The notes: generated by a model from the sequence alone, not told the origin. DNA of 64,000 nt from Arenicellales bacterium (GCA_028284225.1 JANQSD010000001.1:483610-547609), one strand, 5' to 3'. Counted from the stretch's first letter, positions 51,971 through 61,747 are shown. Numbers and translations: made by a program.

Positions 51971-52774
51971 ATGAAGATATCAAATATTCAGTTGCAGCAA
52001 CTTGAGAAAGATGGATTTTTGATATTGCCAGGGATTTTTTCGGCACAAGAAGTCGAAACCATTAAAGCACGCCTCCCGAGCCTGTTTGCGGAGAAATCTG
52101 AAGCAAATATTATCGAAAGAAACTCAGGGGTCGTACGCACGAGTATGGGGCTTCATTTGCGTGATGATTTGTTCGCTGACCTGGTGCGTCACCCGAGGCT
52201 AATTGAGCCAGCAGAGCAGATTCTGAATGAACCATTCTACATTCAACAAGTAAAGGTGAATGTTAAGGCAGCATTTTCCGGAGAGATTTGGCAGTGGCAT
52301 ACCGATTTTGCAACACATAACAACGAGGATGGGGTGCCTCAGCCCAAGGCGATTAATCTTCACATCCTGCTTGACGATGTTAATGAATTTAACGGGCCGC
52401 TATTTTTCGTTCCAGGATCCCACAAAGCTGGAGCGCATTCAGCTACACTTGACGAACAGACTACTAGCTATCCACTATGGGTCACTGATATCGAACGTGT
52501 TCGTGATGTAATTACCCGTTCCTCGATTGTTTCGGCAAAGGGTAAACCCGGCACGGTCTTAATTTTCCATGATACTTTGATTCACGGTTCACCCAATAAC
52601 ATGTCACCGTGGGATCGTACCATCTTTTCCTTGATCGTTAATCCAGTGTCTAATGCGTACACAGCTCCGACAAGACCTGATCATAAGCACCATTACGATA
52701 CGACTCCAATTCAGCCAGTCAGTGATGATTGCCTCAGAAGATATATGAATCAGTCAGTTGTACACTCTTTATGA
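51971..52774 (+). CDS. Phytanoyl-CoA dioxygenase (PhyH)-family oxygenase, EctD-like
   Basis: 267 aa from ATG 51971. Fe(II)/2-oxoglutarate oxygenase: H110-x-D112 (WQWHTDF), distal H205 (FHDTLIHGSPNN) and R216 for 2-oxoglutarate. Layout and spacing resemble ectoine hydroxylase, but no ectoine genes are nearby. It may hydroxylate a small amino-acid-like solute. The GTG-started longer form (51914) overlaps the promoter and is not preferred. It is transcribed divergently from the lysR gene. Confidence 0.85.
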   Translation: MKISNIQLQQLEKDGFLILPGIFSAQEVETIKARLPSLFAEKSEANIIERNSGVVRTSMGLHLRDDLFADLVRHPRLIEPAEQILNEPFYIQQVKVNVKAAFSGEIWQWHTDFATHNNEDGVPQPKAINLHILLDDVNEFNGPLFFVPGSHKAGAHSATLDEQTTSYPLWVTDIERVRDVITRSSIVSAKGKPGTVLIFHDTLIHGSPNNMSPWDRTIFSLIVNPVSNAYTAPTRPDHKHHYDTTPIQPVSDDCLRRYMNQSVVHSL

Positions 52775-52877
52775 GCATGTTTGCCAATTTTCTAATGCGT
52801 GTCCATACTATCTAGATTAATCAAACGCCACTTATACTTCAGGTTAAAATCAACTCTACTTAAACAGAGGTAAAATC

Positions 52878-53252
52878 GTGAGATCAACTATTAAGTCGTT
52901 GTTATTTTTCTATGCAGGCATGCTTTATGTTGTCGCAAATGCACAAGGTGTTACTATGTCGGCTGATGAATTCAATCAGCTTTTATCTGGAAACACGATG
53001 AAAGGTGTCTGGGGCGAAGCAAATTATCAACAGTATTTTGATCCAAACGGACAAACAACCTATCAGGAAGAAGGTAAACCAGAAACATTCGGTACCTGGA
53101 GAATTGCAGATAATGGGCAATTTTGTTCAATATGGCCACCGAGCAAGGATGAATTTTGTTATGACGTTTTAAAAGATGGGGAGACATTGCTTTGGGCTGA
53201 TGGCCGCGGTAATACATATCCGGCGACAGTTGAGCAGGGTAAGACTTTCTAG
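52878..53252 (+). CDS. Small secreted protein of unknown function
   Basis: 124 aa with a signal peptide (MRSTIKSLLFFYAGMLYVVA, cut after NAQG or nearby). The mature part resembles the DUF995-type secreted domain: MSADEFNQLLSGNT, GVWGEANYQQYFDPNG, ETFGTWRIADNGQFCSIWPP. Two cysteines (in QFCSIW and DEFCYDV) could form a disulfide. AGAGG lies upstream of the GTG/ATG region; the start ATG at 52878 is a GTG-proximal choice that fits the signal peptide. It is followed by a terminator at 53298-53327. Confidence 0.72.
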   Translation: MRSTIKSLLFFYAGMLYVVANAQGVTMSADEFNQLLSGNTMKGVWGEANYQQYFDPNGQTTYQEEGKPETFGTWRIADNGQFCSIWPPSKDEFCYDVLKDGETLLWADGRGNTYPATVEQGKTF

Positions 53253-53297
53253 CCGTCTATTCGAACTACTTCATTTTTGTTGGGCTACATAGATAGT

Positions 53298-53327
53298 TGC
53301 GGCTGTTTGCTGCCCGGCCGCATTTTT
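53298..53327 (+). terminator. Rho-independent terminator
   Basis: TGCGGC and GCCGCA (6-bp stem, 13-base loop) are followed by TTTTT. It lies 46 bp after the small secreted protein gene. The rest of the 282-bp gap to rdgC shows no ORF. Confidence 0.65.
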
Positions 53328-53534
53328 CACATACATGAGTTGGTGCATCAATCCGCTGAACATACTTTTTAAAATCAGTTTTAATGGTTTTTCTGAGTTT
53401 GCACAGTGATTTAGCCATCTCTATACCAAGTTTGAATATGTGAATTTATATAGTGTAATCAAAACCTTTTACTAATGCAAAACAAAATAAGAATTATTCT
53501 CATTAATTTTAGCTAGTATTTATATTAAAGTGAA

Positions 53535-54440
53535 CTATTTGTACATGCCGCCCAATTCTTGCATAAGCTCTACGAGTAATTGAGTGACTTCACCAGTCAT
53601 CAGAGCAAACTCTGCATCGATTTTTTCCTCAGAGCTCTCAAAACCCTGTTTATCCAAATCATCTGCCATGATGTCGAGAAACTTAACTCGTTTAATAATC
53701 AAGTTGTCAATAAGAATAAATCGAACTTTATCATCCCAAATTAATTCCAGTTGAGTCACAAATTTGCCGGCATCTAAATTGGCTCTGAGTTCATCCCCAA
53801 TCAGGGTATGTCTTTTAAAGGCAACCGTGCTTTTTTCTTCGTCCGCAGTCTTGAATAAACATTCATAGCCAAAATCGAATGGGCGGGGCGGACGATCTTT
53901 ATTCAGCCACTGTGTCATCGAAGCCAATGGTGATGAATTAGTCTCCGGTAACACAATGGACAAGTTTCCTAGTGAATTGCGCAGTAGTTTGGCAAATGCT
54001 TCAGCCCGGGGTGCAGAGCTGGTGTTTATAATTAGCCAACCGTGTTTGCTGTCAATCCAGGCATCCAGGTGAGTCGTTTTAGTGAAGGCCTTAGGTAATA
54101 ACTCAAACTCGAGTTCTTCACGAATCTCGCGTCGTTCACGCCCGCCTACCTTTCGATTTTCCCGGGCTTCGATACGGTCAACCCGCTCCAGTAAATGCTC
54201 CTTAATCACACTGGCTGGAAGAATTCGTTCCTGCCGGGCCATGCGAATCAAATAAAAACCCTGATTTGCCAGAACCAGTTGATCATTATGGCGTCCAAAT
54301 GGTGAAATCCAGCCTGAACTTTCACGCTGCCCTGGTGGGCAATCAGCTAACTGATTGTTTTCTAAAGCGTTTTGTAAGTCCTCTGCATTGTAATTGAATG
54401 ATTGTTCAAATTTAAACAGGTAGAGATTTCTAAACCACAT
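53535..54440 (-). CDS. rdgC: Recombination-associated protein RdgC
   Basis: 301 aa, full length. MWFRNLYLFKF, GWISPFGRHND, ANQGFYLIRMARQERILPASVIKEHL, GRRERREIREELEFELLPKAF-like, LDAWID and DFGYECLFKTADEE are RdgC hallmarks. RdgC forms DNA-encircling dimers that restrain RecA; it is found mainly in beta- and gammaproteobacteria, which is the main taxonomic hint in the window. It stands alone. Confidence 0.96.
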   Translation of the reverse strand: MWFRNLYLFKFEQSFNYNAEDLQNALENNQLADCPPGQRESSGWISPFGRHNDQLVLANQGFYLIRMARQERILPASVIKEHLLERVDRIEARENRKVGGRERREIREELEFELLPKAFTKTTHLDAWIDSKHGWLIINTSSAPRAEAFAKLLRNSLGNLSIVLPETNSSPLASMTQWLNKDRPPRPFDFGYECLFKTADEEKSTVAFKRHTLIGDELRANLDAGKFVTQLELIWDDKVRFILIDNLIIKRVKFLDIMADDLDKQGFESSEEKIDAEFALMTGEVTQLLVELMQELGGMYK

Positions 54441-54689
54441 ATGGCTTCCAATTTAGTAATTACAAAGGCGGCAGATTATGCCGATAAATCATTTAACAAA
54501 CCATACTAAGATCAGGATTAATTTTGGTTTGCTCTCCGTTTAGAAATTACTAATTTTTAATTATTACCAAGGTCATATAACCAAAGTGATATTGCTGACT
54601 ATGTGTGTAGCACAATAAGATAAGCCAGATAATTTTATAAATTAAGAAAATAAAATTCGATACATCTGTAAATTTGAGTGTTGAAATAA

Positions 54690-55703
54690 ATGTCTGAACA
54701 ACAAGATCAAACAACCAAGAAGAGAACACACCCAATTGTACGCCTAAAAAACCTGTCTATTCTCGTTTTTTTTGTAAGCCTGCTTGGCTTCGTGTCCGTT
54801 TGGTACATACAACTATTTAAGCTGCCGTTCTTGGGCAATCTGAATTTAAATAACAGTTTATATTTTATTGGTCTAAGTTTGCTTCTCAGTTTTATCTGTA
54901 TTGGATTTTGTACTGTTATTTATTTATCTTCAAATTTGTTTTATGAAACGTTTAACGACAAAGACAAGGATAAAGATGAAGATCAGGATAAAGACAAAAA
55001 CAAAGATGTAGCCAAGGACAAAAAAGAAAACAAAAAAGTTCCTTTTCCATCACAGGCCACTCGTTATGCTGGTCAATTACTATTATGGAGTGCAGGCTTG
55101 TCCGTTGTGTTATTGTTCATAGTAATTACCTCACCTCACTGGTGTATCACAGGTGCGAACGATACAAACTGTGACCCCAATAATAAGCAGTTAGAATTTT
55201 TAAGAAATTTTTCACAAATGCAGCATCCTATAATCATGATGCTGGCTGCCTGCGTGGGAAGTAGTATCGCCACATTTCTTGGCTATTTAAAGCATGCTTG
55301 CGAAAAGGAGGACTTCGAATTGCGGTATTTGCCCTGGTATTTGCTTAGACCAATAATGGGTATGTTGCTGGGTCTTATTTTTTACTTTTTAATAAAAGGA
55401 TCATTACTGACATTATTAGTCAATGATAAAACGATTAGTAAAGAGAATATAGATATTTGGGGTCTGGCGGGTGTTGGGGCATTAGTAGGTTTATTCAGTA
55501 AGCAAGCTATTGAAAAGCTGAATGAAATTTTTAGCGTGATGTTTCAAACTCAAGATGACACCTCACCAGACGTAACACCGCCACCAGATGCAACTACGCC
55601 TCCACCAGATGCAACTACGCCGCCACCAACAGCAACCACACCTTCGCCAGGTGCAACTACGCCGCCTCCAGCAGTAACCACATCACCACCAGACCGAAAT
55701 TAA
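54690..55703 (+). CDS. Membrane protein with Asp/Lys-rich loop and Pro-rich C-terminal repeats
   Basis: 337 aa, no recognised family. Two helices (about 20-45 and 55-80) are followed by a highly charged cytoplasmic-type loop (about 89-118, alternating D and K: KDKDKDEDQDKDKNKD). Three further hydrophobic segments follow (about 130-155, 180-205 and 225-285). The C-terminal 45 residues are a degenerate 7-residue repeat, P-P-D-A-T-T-P, coded by about five near-identical 21-bp units at 55571-55690. The repeat tract may change length by slippage. It lies between rdgC and the TRAP operon. Confidence 0.75.
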   Translation: MSEQQDQTTKKRTHPIVRLKNLSILVFFVSLLGFVSVWYIQLFKLPFLGNLNLNNSLYFIGLSLLLSFICIGFCTVIYLSSNLFYETFNDKDKDKDEDQDKDKNKDVAKDKKENKKVPFPSQATRYAGQLLLWSAGLSVVLLFIVITSPHWCITGANDTNCDPNNKQLEFLRNFSQMQHPIIMMLAACVGSSIATFLGYLKHACEKEDFELRYLPWYLLRPIMGMLLGLIFYFLIKGSLLTLLVNDKTISKENIDIWGLAGVGALVGLFSKQAIEKLNEIFSVMFQTQDDTSPDVTPPPDATTPPPDATTPPPTATTPSPGATTPPPAVTTSPPDRN

Positions 55704-55766
55704 TTCCTGGGTCACAGTTGACTGATGACAAGTTACAAAATGATAAGTGAATTAAATTTTGTCGAT

Positions 55767-57050
55767 CTATATTAAGTTTGGTAGAAACATAACCAGACTT
55801 TCAGTATAAGTCAGTATCATCAATACGATTAAAAGCGCTGCTAATAAGGGCAGGGCTTCTTTGACGAAATCGAGAATTTTGACTTTGAGGATGGAGCAGA
55901 CCGTAAACATCATTGATCCGAAAGGGGGTGTAACGCCGCCTATCATGATATTGACGATGATGATTACGCCAAAATGAACCGGATTGACATCCAGGTTTAG
56001 CACTGCCGGTAATAGCAATGGCGTCAGGATAATCATTGCTGCACCGCCTTCGATAAACATGCCGACTACCAGCAATAAAACGTTGATTAGCAACAATAAT
56101 AAAAATTTATTATCTGTCAGGGCAATCAGCGCTGAGGCAATGCTGTGAGGAATTTGTTCCAGCGTCATGTAGTAGCCAAAAACCAGTGCAGCGATGATGA
56201 TAAACATAACACTGCTGGTACCTTGAATAGTTTCTCGCAGAATCGCGGTGAAATGCGAAATCTTTAATTCTTTATAGATCAAAAAACCAATAATCGCACA
56301 TAGAAATACCGCAATTGCACCTGCTTCAGTTGGTGTGAACAATCCGAAACGCATGCCGAGGATGACGCCAAATGGAATCAATAATGCGGGGATGGCTTTG
56401 GCAAAATAATGCCAGCGTTCACTTGCTGATGCTGCTTCTGTACGGGAAGGTTTATAGTTGCGTTTATTGGCAATAATCGTAATTGCGATCATCAACGACA
56501 AGGCCATCAGTAGGGCGGGCATATAGCCTGCAATAAACATCTGATGAACTGAAACATTCGCCAGTAGTGCAAAAATAATCAGATTAATACCCGGAGGTAT
56601 TACTGGGCTAATGCTGGATGACACGGCAGTGACCGCAGCAGTAAACGGCAGGTCATAGCCACGTTTGGTCATTTCAGGTGCCAGGATTTTTGATTGCATA
56701 GCTGCATCGGCATTGGCTGATCCGGATATGCCACCCATCATGGTGCTGAGTATCACATTAACATGTGCAAGTCCGCCGGTCTTATGACCAATCAACGAAT
56801 CTGCAAAGGCAAGCAAACTGCGGCTTATGCCTGAATAGTTCATTACCGAACCCACCATGATAAAAAACGGGATAGCCAGCAGCGGAAATGATTCCGCTGA
56901 AGTAATAAATCGTTGCATCACCAGCGTTGTAGGCAAGGAGGTATTGATAAATAAAAAGTAATACATAGCCGATGCAATCAGCGAAAACGCGATCGGTACA
57001 TTCAGCAGGAAAAGTACAAACAGAATTATTATTGGCAGATAAATTTCCAT
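55767..57050 (-). CDS. dctM: TRAP transporter large permease (DctM)
   Basis: 427 aa with about 12 membrane segments: LLNVPIAFSLIASAMYY, SFPLLAIPFFIMVGSVMNYSG, GGISGSANADAAMQSKIL, VSSSISPVIPPGINLIIFA, and GMFIEGGAAMIILTPLLLP. It forms the Na+-coupled translocation channel. It starts 1 bp after dctQ and ends the dctPQM operon. Confidence 0.95.
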   Translation of the reverse strand: MEIYLPIIILFVLFLLNVPIAFSLIASAMYYFLFINTSLPTTLVMQRFITSAESFPLLAIPFFIMVGSVMNYSGISRSLLAFADSLIGHKTGGLAHVNVILSTMMGGISGSANADAAMQSKILAPEMTKRGYDLPFTAAVTAVSSSISPVIPPGINLIIFALLANVSVHQMFIAGYMPALLMALSLMIAITIIANKRNYKPSRTEAASASERWHYFAKAIPALLIPFGVILGMRFGLFTPTEAGAIAVFLCAIIGFLIYKELKISHFTAILRETIQGTSSVMFIIIAALVFGYYMTLEQIPHSIASALIALTDNKFLLLLLINVLLLVVGMFIEGGAAMIILTPLLLPAVLNLDVNPVHFGVIIIVNIMIGGVTPPFGSMMFTVCSILKVKILDFVKEALPLLAALLIVLMILTYTESLVMFLPNLI

Positions 57051-57051
57051 C

Positions 57052-57534
57052 TTAACCTGTGCCTGGTGAGTCTAAGTCGCTTCTGATCAACTTGACATCG
57101 TTGATGATGAACCTGATTGTATGAATGGCCATTAGCGCAAAACAGGCAACCAATACCGCATTAATTGAAAAATAAGACATCCCCATGACCGGCGTAACTT
57201 TACTGGATAACATGGTGTACTGATAACTTAAGTAGGCCATGTATAGGTTTAAGCCAAGCAGAAAACAGGAAATGACCAGCTTGAAGGGAATGATCGCTTT
57301 GTCCGGTAAAAATGACAAAATCACGTCTACACCCATGTGCAGCTTGTGTTTGTAGCAGGAGCTAATGCCTAAATAAGTCGCCCAGATAAAGCAAATCACT
57401 GAAAGTTCTTCGCTCCAGGGTAAAACAAAATTAAACCCGTAACGCAGCACCACATTAGTGATGACCATTAAAACCGTGATTGAAATAGCGATGGACGCCA
57501 GAATTTCTTCCAGGTTTTTAAACAGAAACCGCAT
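57052..57534 (-). CDS. dctQ: TRAP transporter small permease (DctQ)
   Basis: 160 aa with four membrane helices: LASIAISITVLMVITNVVLRYGFNFVLPWSEELSVICFIWATYLG carries the conserved RY...W.EEL pattern. It partners DctM. It lies 129 bp after dctP (gap with a REP-like palindrome) and 1 bp before dctM. Confidence 0.93.
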   Translation of the reverse strand: MRFLFKNLEEILASIAISITVLMVITNVVLRYGFNFVLPWSEELSVICFIWATYLGISSCYKHKLHMGVDVILSFLPDKAIIPFKLVISCFLLGLNLYMAYLSYQYTMLSSKVTPVMGMSYFSINAVLVACFALMAIHTIRFIINDVKLIRSDLDSPGTG

Positions 57535-57585
57535 TTAAAAAGCCAAGTCTGATGTCATCCCAAACGAATCAATGAATCTTGCTGA

Positions 57586-57610
57586 GATCCTTCGCTTCGC
57601 TGAGGATGAC
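57586..57610. repeat. REP-like palindrome between dctP and dctQ
   Basis: GATCCTTCGC and GAGGATGAC arms around TTCGCT, nearly identical to the units at 18321-18345 and 62138-62163. Inside an operon it could stabilise the upstream dctP message. Confidence 0.7.
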
Positions 57611-57663
57611 GGGATGAAGAATCAAAATAACAGAATCAATAACTAAATTTATTGTTAGGTTGA

Positions 57664-58650
57664 TTAATTGCTGGCCCGGATTTTTTCGAGTTCTTGCATG
57701 ATTGTGCCGTGAATGCCTTCGCTCCAGTCGGGAAACTCTCCATAAACCGGTGCGGTTAATTCATTAAAAGCAGCTGTGTCAGATTCGACAAAAGTAACGC
57801 CTTGTTCTTCAAGCTTTCCGATGTATTCTTCATCAAGTTTAACCAAGTTAGCATTGTTTGATTCGGCACCTGCTTCGATTTCCTCCATTACAATTTGTTG
57901 CTGTTCGGCTGATAACTTATCCCAGACTTTTGGTGAAATATAAATGCCGACAGTGCCAAGAAAGTGCTTAGTTAATGACATAACTTTAGCCACTTCGTAA
58001 ATTTTGGTACCGTACATGGTTAAAATAGAACCTTCAAGACCATCGACTACACCTTGTTGCACGCCGGCATAAGTTTCCGGGAAGGGCAGTGCAGTAGGGG
58101 AAGCACCCATAGCTTGCAAGGTGCTAATAAAAAGCTGACTTTTGGGTACGCGAATTTTAAGGCCTTCTAAATCAGCAGGTGACTTAATATCCTTGTTGGT
58201 GATCATGTGCCTGAAACCAAACATATAATCAGCATTCAAAATCTTGATGCCTTTTTCTTCCAGCTGAGCGGTTAAATCCGCAACCAGGTCAGTATCCATC
58301 ATGGCAACGTATTCATCATAACTGTTATACAACATTGGGCCAGCCAGGGCTGCAAAGTCGGGCACATAATCTCCCGCATAGGTCAGATCCTCAACTGCGA
58401 TCCAATCAGCACCGTTAACTACCTGTTCAAGGTTGTCTTTATAAACCGGCAATTGACCACCGGGGAATACTTTTATGTCAACTGAACCTTCACTGCGTTC
58501 ACGAATTTTGTCGGCCACCTTGATCAACTCTTGTGTGAGCAATTCATTTTCTGTAAAGACCAGGCTCAGGTTAATTTTGATCGGGTCGTCGGCAATGGCT
58601 TGAACGGATATCAACAGAGCGGCTAAAAAAACACGAATTGACTTAATCAT
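57664..58650 (-). CDS. dctP: TRAP transporter periplasmic substrate-binding protein (DctP)
   Basis: 328 aa; signal peptide cut near residue 20 (AIADD). DctP-fold markers: GSVDIKVFPGGQLPVYKDNLEQV, ADLEGLKIRVPKSQLFISTLQAMGASPTALPFPETYAGVQQGVVDGLEGS, with the substrate-carboxylate arginine in KIRVP. It binds an organic acid or related anion. It is the first gene of the dctPQM operon; a palindrome lies 55-72 bp upstream. The substrate is unknown. Confidence 0.94.
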   Translation of the reverse strand: MIKSIRVFLAALLISVQAIADDPIKINLSLVFTENELLTQELIKVADKIRERSEGSVDIKVFPGGQLPVYKDNLEQVVNGADWIAVEDLTYAGDYVPDFAALAGPMLYNSYDEYVAMMDTDLVADLTAQLEEKGIKILNADYMFGFRHMITNKDIKSPADLEGLKIRVPKSQLFISTLQAMGASPTALPFPETYAGVQQGVVDGLEGSILTMYGTKIYEVAKVMSLTKHFLGTVGIYISPKVWDKLSAEQQQIVMEEIEAGAESNNANLVKLDEEYIGKLEEQGVTFVESDTAAFNELTAPVYGEFPDWSEGIHGTIMQELEKIRASN

Positions 58651-58704
58651 TCTTCTTTCCTCTAGTAGATTAATAAATCCTCGATCGATGCGAGGTAACG
58701 TTAC

Positions 58705-58722
58705 TTCGAATTAATATTCGAA
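58705..58722. promoter_or_regulatory. Palindrome upstream of dctP
   Basis: TTCGAAT-TAAT-ATTCGAA, perfect 7-bp arms, 55-72 bp before the dctP start; a possible operator for the TRAP operon. No regulator gene adjoins. Confidence 0.45.
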
Positions 58723-58831
58723 CATGATTCGATTATAAGAACTCAGCGGCTGCTTTCAAGCCAAGCCGATAAGTTTTGTAATAAATCTGAAAAATTTCCT
58801 GCCGGAAAAGCGAATTTGACCAATGTGGGAC

Positions 58832-60226
58832 TTATTTCACTAACCGTGTATGCGGATAAGCGGAAAACCAGCCGAACCAAAATGCCCGGTTGGCAGGCAG
58901 GCGCGATAAAATATCACCTTTATCGGATTGCAGTTGTGATTCGGTTAAGGTCCAGGCCAGGCCGTTTTCATCAATGGCTTGATAGTCCTGGTCCCAATTT
59001 TCAAATTTAAGCCCATTGTTTTCATAGACACGTATTGCACCTGATTTATCCGTTAGCGCAACAAATTGACTTGTTTCGATTTGATCATGATAAATTGGAT
59101 TATCGGCCAAATAATTCACATCGATGGCTAAAGGTTTATCTGGATGTTGGTTAAAAATAAGCCCTAAAACTTCTGATTTATTATTGAGTCTCGTATCTAG
59201 TTTAGGTACGTTGAACATTAATTCATCGGTGGCAAAATACTGTTGATAAGCGATACCTTCATCATAGTCACGGCTATGCCCGGTGTTTAACGATAAAACC
59301 AGGCTTTGCGGGTGGCGTTTCTTCCATTCACCCCAGCTTGTAGTAACTACATAACGATGCGGTAATTTAATCTGTTTGCCAACCAGGGGGCCAATAACAG
59401 GTTCGCCGCCAAAAGTTGACCAGAGTGATTGAGTGGCTTTGTCATACATGAGTTTATTAGAGCGATACAAAAAGCCGCTGGTACCCACTTCATGTCTTTG
59501 TTCATTCACCAAAATGTCGTAAATAATAACAGTTCCACACAAGGTACAGTAAACGCCGGCAATCGATTCACCGCCAATTTCGTCGACAAACATCTCATGC
59601 CAGGCCAGTATTCGCTTAGGATAGGCGCGCACATCACCGTTTATTTCTATGCCGAAAACTATATTAGAATCTTCAAGATAGCTAGCCTCTGAGGCCTGAA
59701 TCATTTTTGGCTGGCGCAGGGGAGGAATGCCGTCTTGCCTGACACCGCCCCAGCGTACTTCATCCAGACGAATGCTCGCCTGTCTTTGTTTGGAAAAATA
59801 ACCGGCGAAGGCCTCATCAATTAGCCCATAAAGGCTGGATTTATATTCTGCATAGTCGGGATGGGGTTGATAGTCCAGTGACCACGCCCATTCATACCAG
59901 TCATTGATATCATAACCAAAGTCTTGCCCGGTTTGTTGTTTCAGAAACTTTAGTAGTTGACCGTAATGGTTAGGGCTTCGAACAAATGTCAATGCCTCAA
60001 GAATCATGGGTGTATAGCTGTCCTGCCACTGATTACCAATCTCGTCAAATGCACGGCTCAATTGTTCCTGGTCGTTACTTAATCCAAGCATGATAAAATT
60101 TTCAATTGCCGGGTGCTGTTTATCTTGCGCTTGAATCGGTAAAGTAATAATTAATAAGAAGCTTAGCGAAATTGCCAAGCAGAAAATGCGAAAAAAACTA
60201 TTAGCTTGAATCATTAGTGTGTTCAT
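58832..60226 (-). CDS. Secreted DUF3179-domain protein
   Basis: About 464 aa from ATG 60226 with a signal peptide (FFRIFCLAISLSFLLIITLP, cut after IQA). The DUF3179 core has RAYPKRILAWHEMFVDEIGG, YCTLCGTVIIYD (CxxC-like YCxLCG motif) and GTSGFLYRSNKLMYDKATQSLWSTFGG, then LSLNTGHSRDY. Function of the family is unknown; the cysteine pair suggests metal or redox binding in the periplasm. The ATG at 60253 would begin inside a palindrome shared with the MarR operator, so a later start is chosen; ATG at 60214 is also possible. Confidence 0.85.
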   Translation of the reverse strand: MNTLMIQANSFFRIFCLAISLSFLLIITLPIQAQDKQHPAIENFIMLGLSNDQEQLSRAFDEIGNQWQDSYTPMILEALTFVRSPNHYGQLLKFLKQQTGQDFGYDINDWYEWAWSLDYQPHPDYAEYKSSLYGLIDEAFAGYFSKQRQASIRLDEVRWGGVRQDGIPPLRQPKMIQASEASYLEDSNIVFGIEINGDVRAYPKRILAWHEMFVDEIGGESIAGVYCTLCGTVIIYDILVNEQRHEVGTSGFLYRSNKLMYDKATQSLWSTFGGEPVIGPLVGKQIKLPHRYVVTTSWGEWKKRHPQSLVLSLNTGHSRDYDEGIAYQQYFATDELMFNVPKLDTRLNNKSEVLGLIFNQHPDKPLAIDVNYLADNPIYHDQIETSQFVALTDKSGAIRVYENNGLKFENWDQDYQAIDENGLAWTLTESQLQSDKGDILSRLPANRAFWFGWFSAYPHTRLVK

Positions 60227-60230
60227 TTGA

Positions 60231-60252
60231 TTGTCATCATTATGACAAGTCA
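60231..60252. promoter_or_regulatory. MarR-type operator before the DUF3179 gene
   Basis: TTGTCAT-CATT-ATGACAA is palindromic. Positions 60240-60252 (TTATGACAAGTCA) are identical over 13 bases to 18211-18223 in the MarR twin operator. It lies immediately upstream of the chosen DUF3179 start. Confidence 0.5.
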
Positions 60253-60334
60253 TGTTTAAATAAGTTTTCTACTTGAATTACTTTCTAGCATGATTCTTGT
60301 GTGGGTATAATAGCCAAAATTTTTGGATAAATTC

Positions 60335-61747
60335 ATGCGATATCTGAGTACACGCGGCGGTATGCCTGCTCGATCATTTTCAGAGATATTATTAGCCGGA
60401 CTTGCTGATGATGGCGGCTTATCGATTTGCGAGTCCTATCCTCAAGTTTCAACTCAAGAACTGTCTGCCTGGCGTGATCTCAGTTATCCTGACCTGGCAT
60501 TTGAAATCATTTCTCGTTTTGCTACAGATATTCCTGCCCAGGATTTGCGTGAGATCATCAATGCGACATATACAGCTAAAAAATTTGGCAGCGAAGAAAT
60601 TACCCCGCTAACCTGGCTGGATAGTGATGTGGCCATCCTCGGTTTGTCGAATGGTCCAACGCTGGCCTTTAAAGATATTGCCATGCAATTTCTTGGCAAT
60701 CTGTTCGAATACATACTGACCAAGAATAACCAGCAGCTCAATATCCTTGGTGCTACTTCCGGTGATACTGGTCCAAGCGCGGAATACGCAATGCTGGGTA
60801 AATCTCATGTTCGTGTTTTTATGCTGTCACCGTATCAGCGCATGAGTCCGTTTCAGGAAGCACAAATGTATTCACTGGATGAAGACAATATTTTTAACAT
60901 TGCAGTCGAAGGCAGTTTTGACCGTGCCCAGGATATGGTCAAAGGTGTAAGTCATGATGCCGAATTTAAAGCCCGGTATAAAGTCGGTACAGTCAATTCG
61001 ATTAACTGGGCCAGAGTCACAGCTCAAGTGGTCTACTATTTTAAAGGCTACCTGGCAGCTACACAAAGCAATGCCCAAAAAGTATCATTTACAGTCCCCA
61101 GTGGTAACTTTGGTAATATCTACGCCGGTCATATTGCCAGACAAATGGGTTTGCCGATAGAAAAGCTTGTTTTAGCGACCAATGAAAACAACGTTCTTGA
61201 TGAGTTTTTCCGTACAGGGATTTATAAAGTACGTAGTGAAGAGAATGTTTATGTCACTTCCAGTCCTTCTATGGATATTTCTAAAGCTTCAAATTTTGAA
61301 CGTTTTATTTATGATTTAGTGGGTCGCGACCCGGAAATTGTTGGTGATCTGTGGCACCAAGTTGAAACCAAAGGCTTTTTTGATTTATCTGAAACTGAAT
61401 ATTTCAGCAAGGTTAAAAACTACGGTTTTAAATCGGGTAGCAGTACTCACCATGACCGAATCGAAACTATACGTCAAATCAAGAATGATTATGATCTGGT
61501 AATCGATACCCATACAGCTGACGGTATAAAAGTTGCGAAAGAATTTATTCAGGAAAATATACCCATGATTTGCCTGGAAACCGCTTTGCCGGCTAAATTC
61601 GAAGCTACTGTAATAGAGGCGCTGGGTTATAAACCTGACCGACCTGTCAGCCATAACGACATTGAAACTAAGCCTAAAAAGTATGATGTGATGCTGCCTA
61701 GTGTCGATCAAATCAAAACTTATATGCAAGAACGTATCAAAATATAG
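60335..61747 (+). CDS. thrC: Threonine synthase
   Basis: 470 aa from ATG 60335. PLP enzyme converting O-phosphohomoserine to threonine. MRYLSTRGGMPARSFSEILLAGLADDGGL is the typical N-terminus; Schiff-base K113 lies in PTLAFKDIAMQF; GATSGDTGPSAEYAM and TVPSGNFGNIYAGHIARQMGLP form the cofactor phosphate site. Full normal length of the fungal/proteobacterial type. It diverges from the DUF3179 gene and shows no linked thrAB. Confidence 0.95.
   Translation: MRYLSTRGGMPARSFSEILLAGLADDGGLSICESYPQVSTQELSAWRDLSYPDLAFEIISRFATDIPAQDLREIINATYTAKKFGSEEITPLTWLDSDVAILGLSNGPTLAFKDIAMQFLGNLFEYILTKNNQQLNILGATSGDTGPSAEYAMLGKSHVRVFMLSPYQRMSPFQEAQMYSLDEDNIFNIAVEGSFDRAQDMVKGVSHDAEFKARYKVGTVNSINWARVTAQVVYYFKGYLAATQSNAQKVSFTVPSGNFGNIYAGHIARQMGLPIEKLVLATNENNVLDEFFRTGIYKVRSEENVYVTSSPSMDISKASNFERFIYDLVGRDPEIVGDLWHQVETKGFFDLSETEYFSKVKNYGFKSGSSTHHDRIETIRQIKNDYDLVIDTHTADGIKVAKEFIQENIPMICLETALPAKFEATVIEALGYKPDRPVSHNDIETKPKKYDVMLPSVDQIKTYMQERIKI

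Noticed and set aside
51971..52774. Ectoine hydroxylase ectD
   Set aside because: The active-site layout is similar, but there are no ectABC genes and identity cannot be judged by eye.
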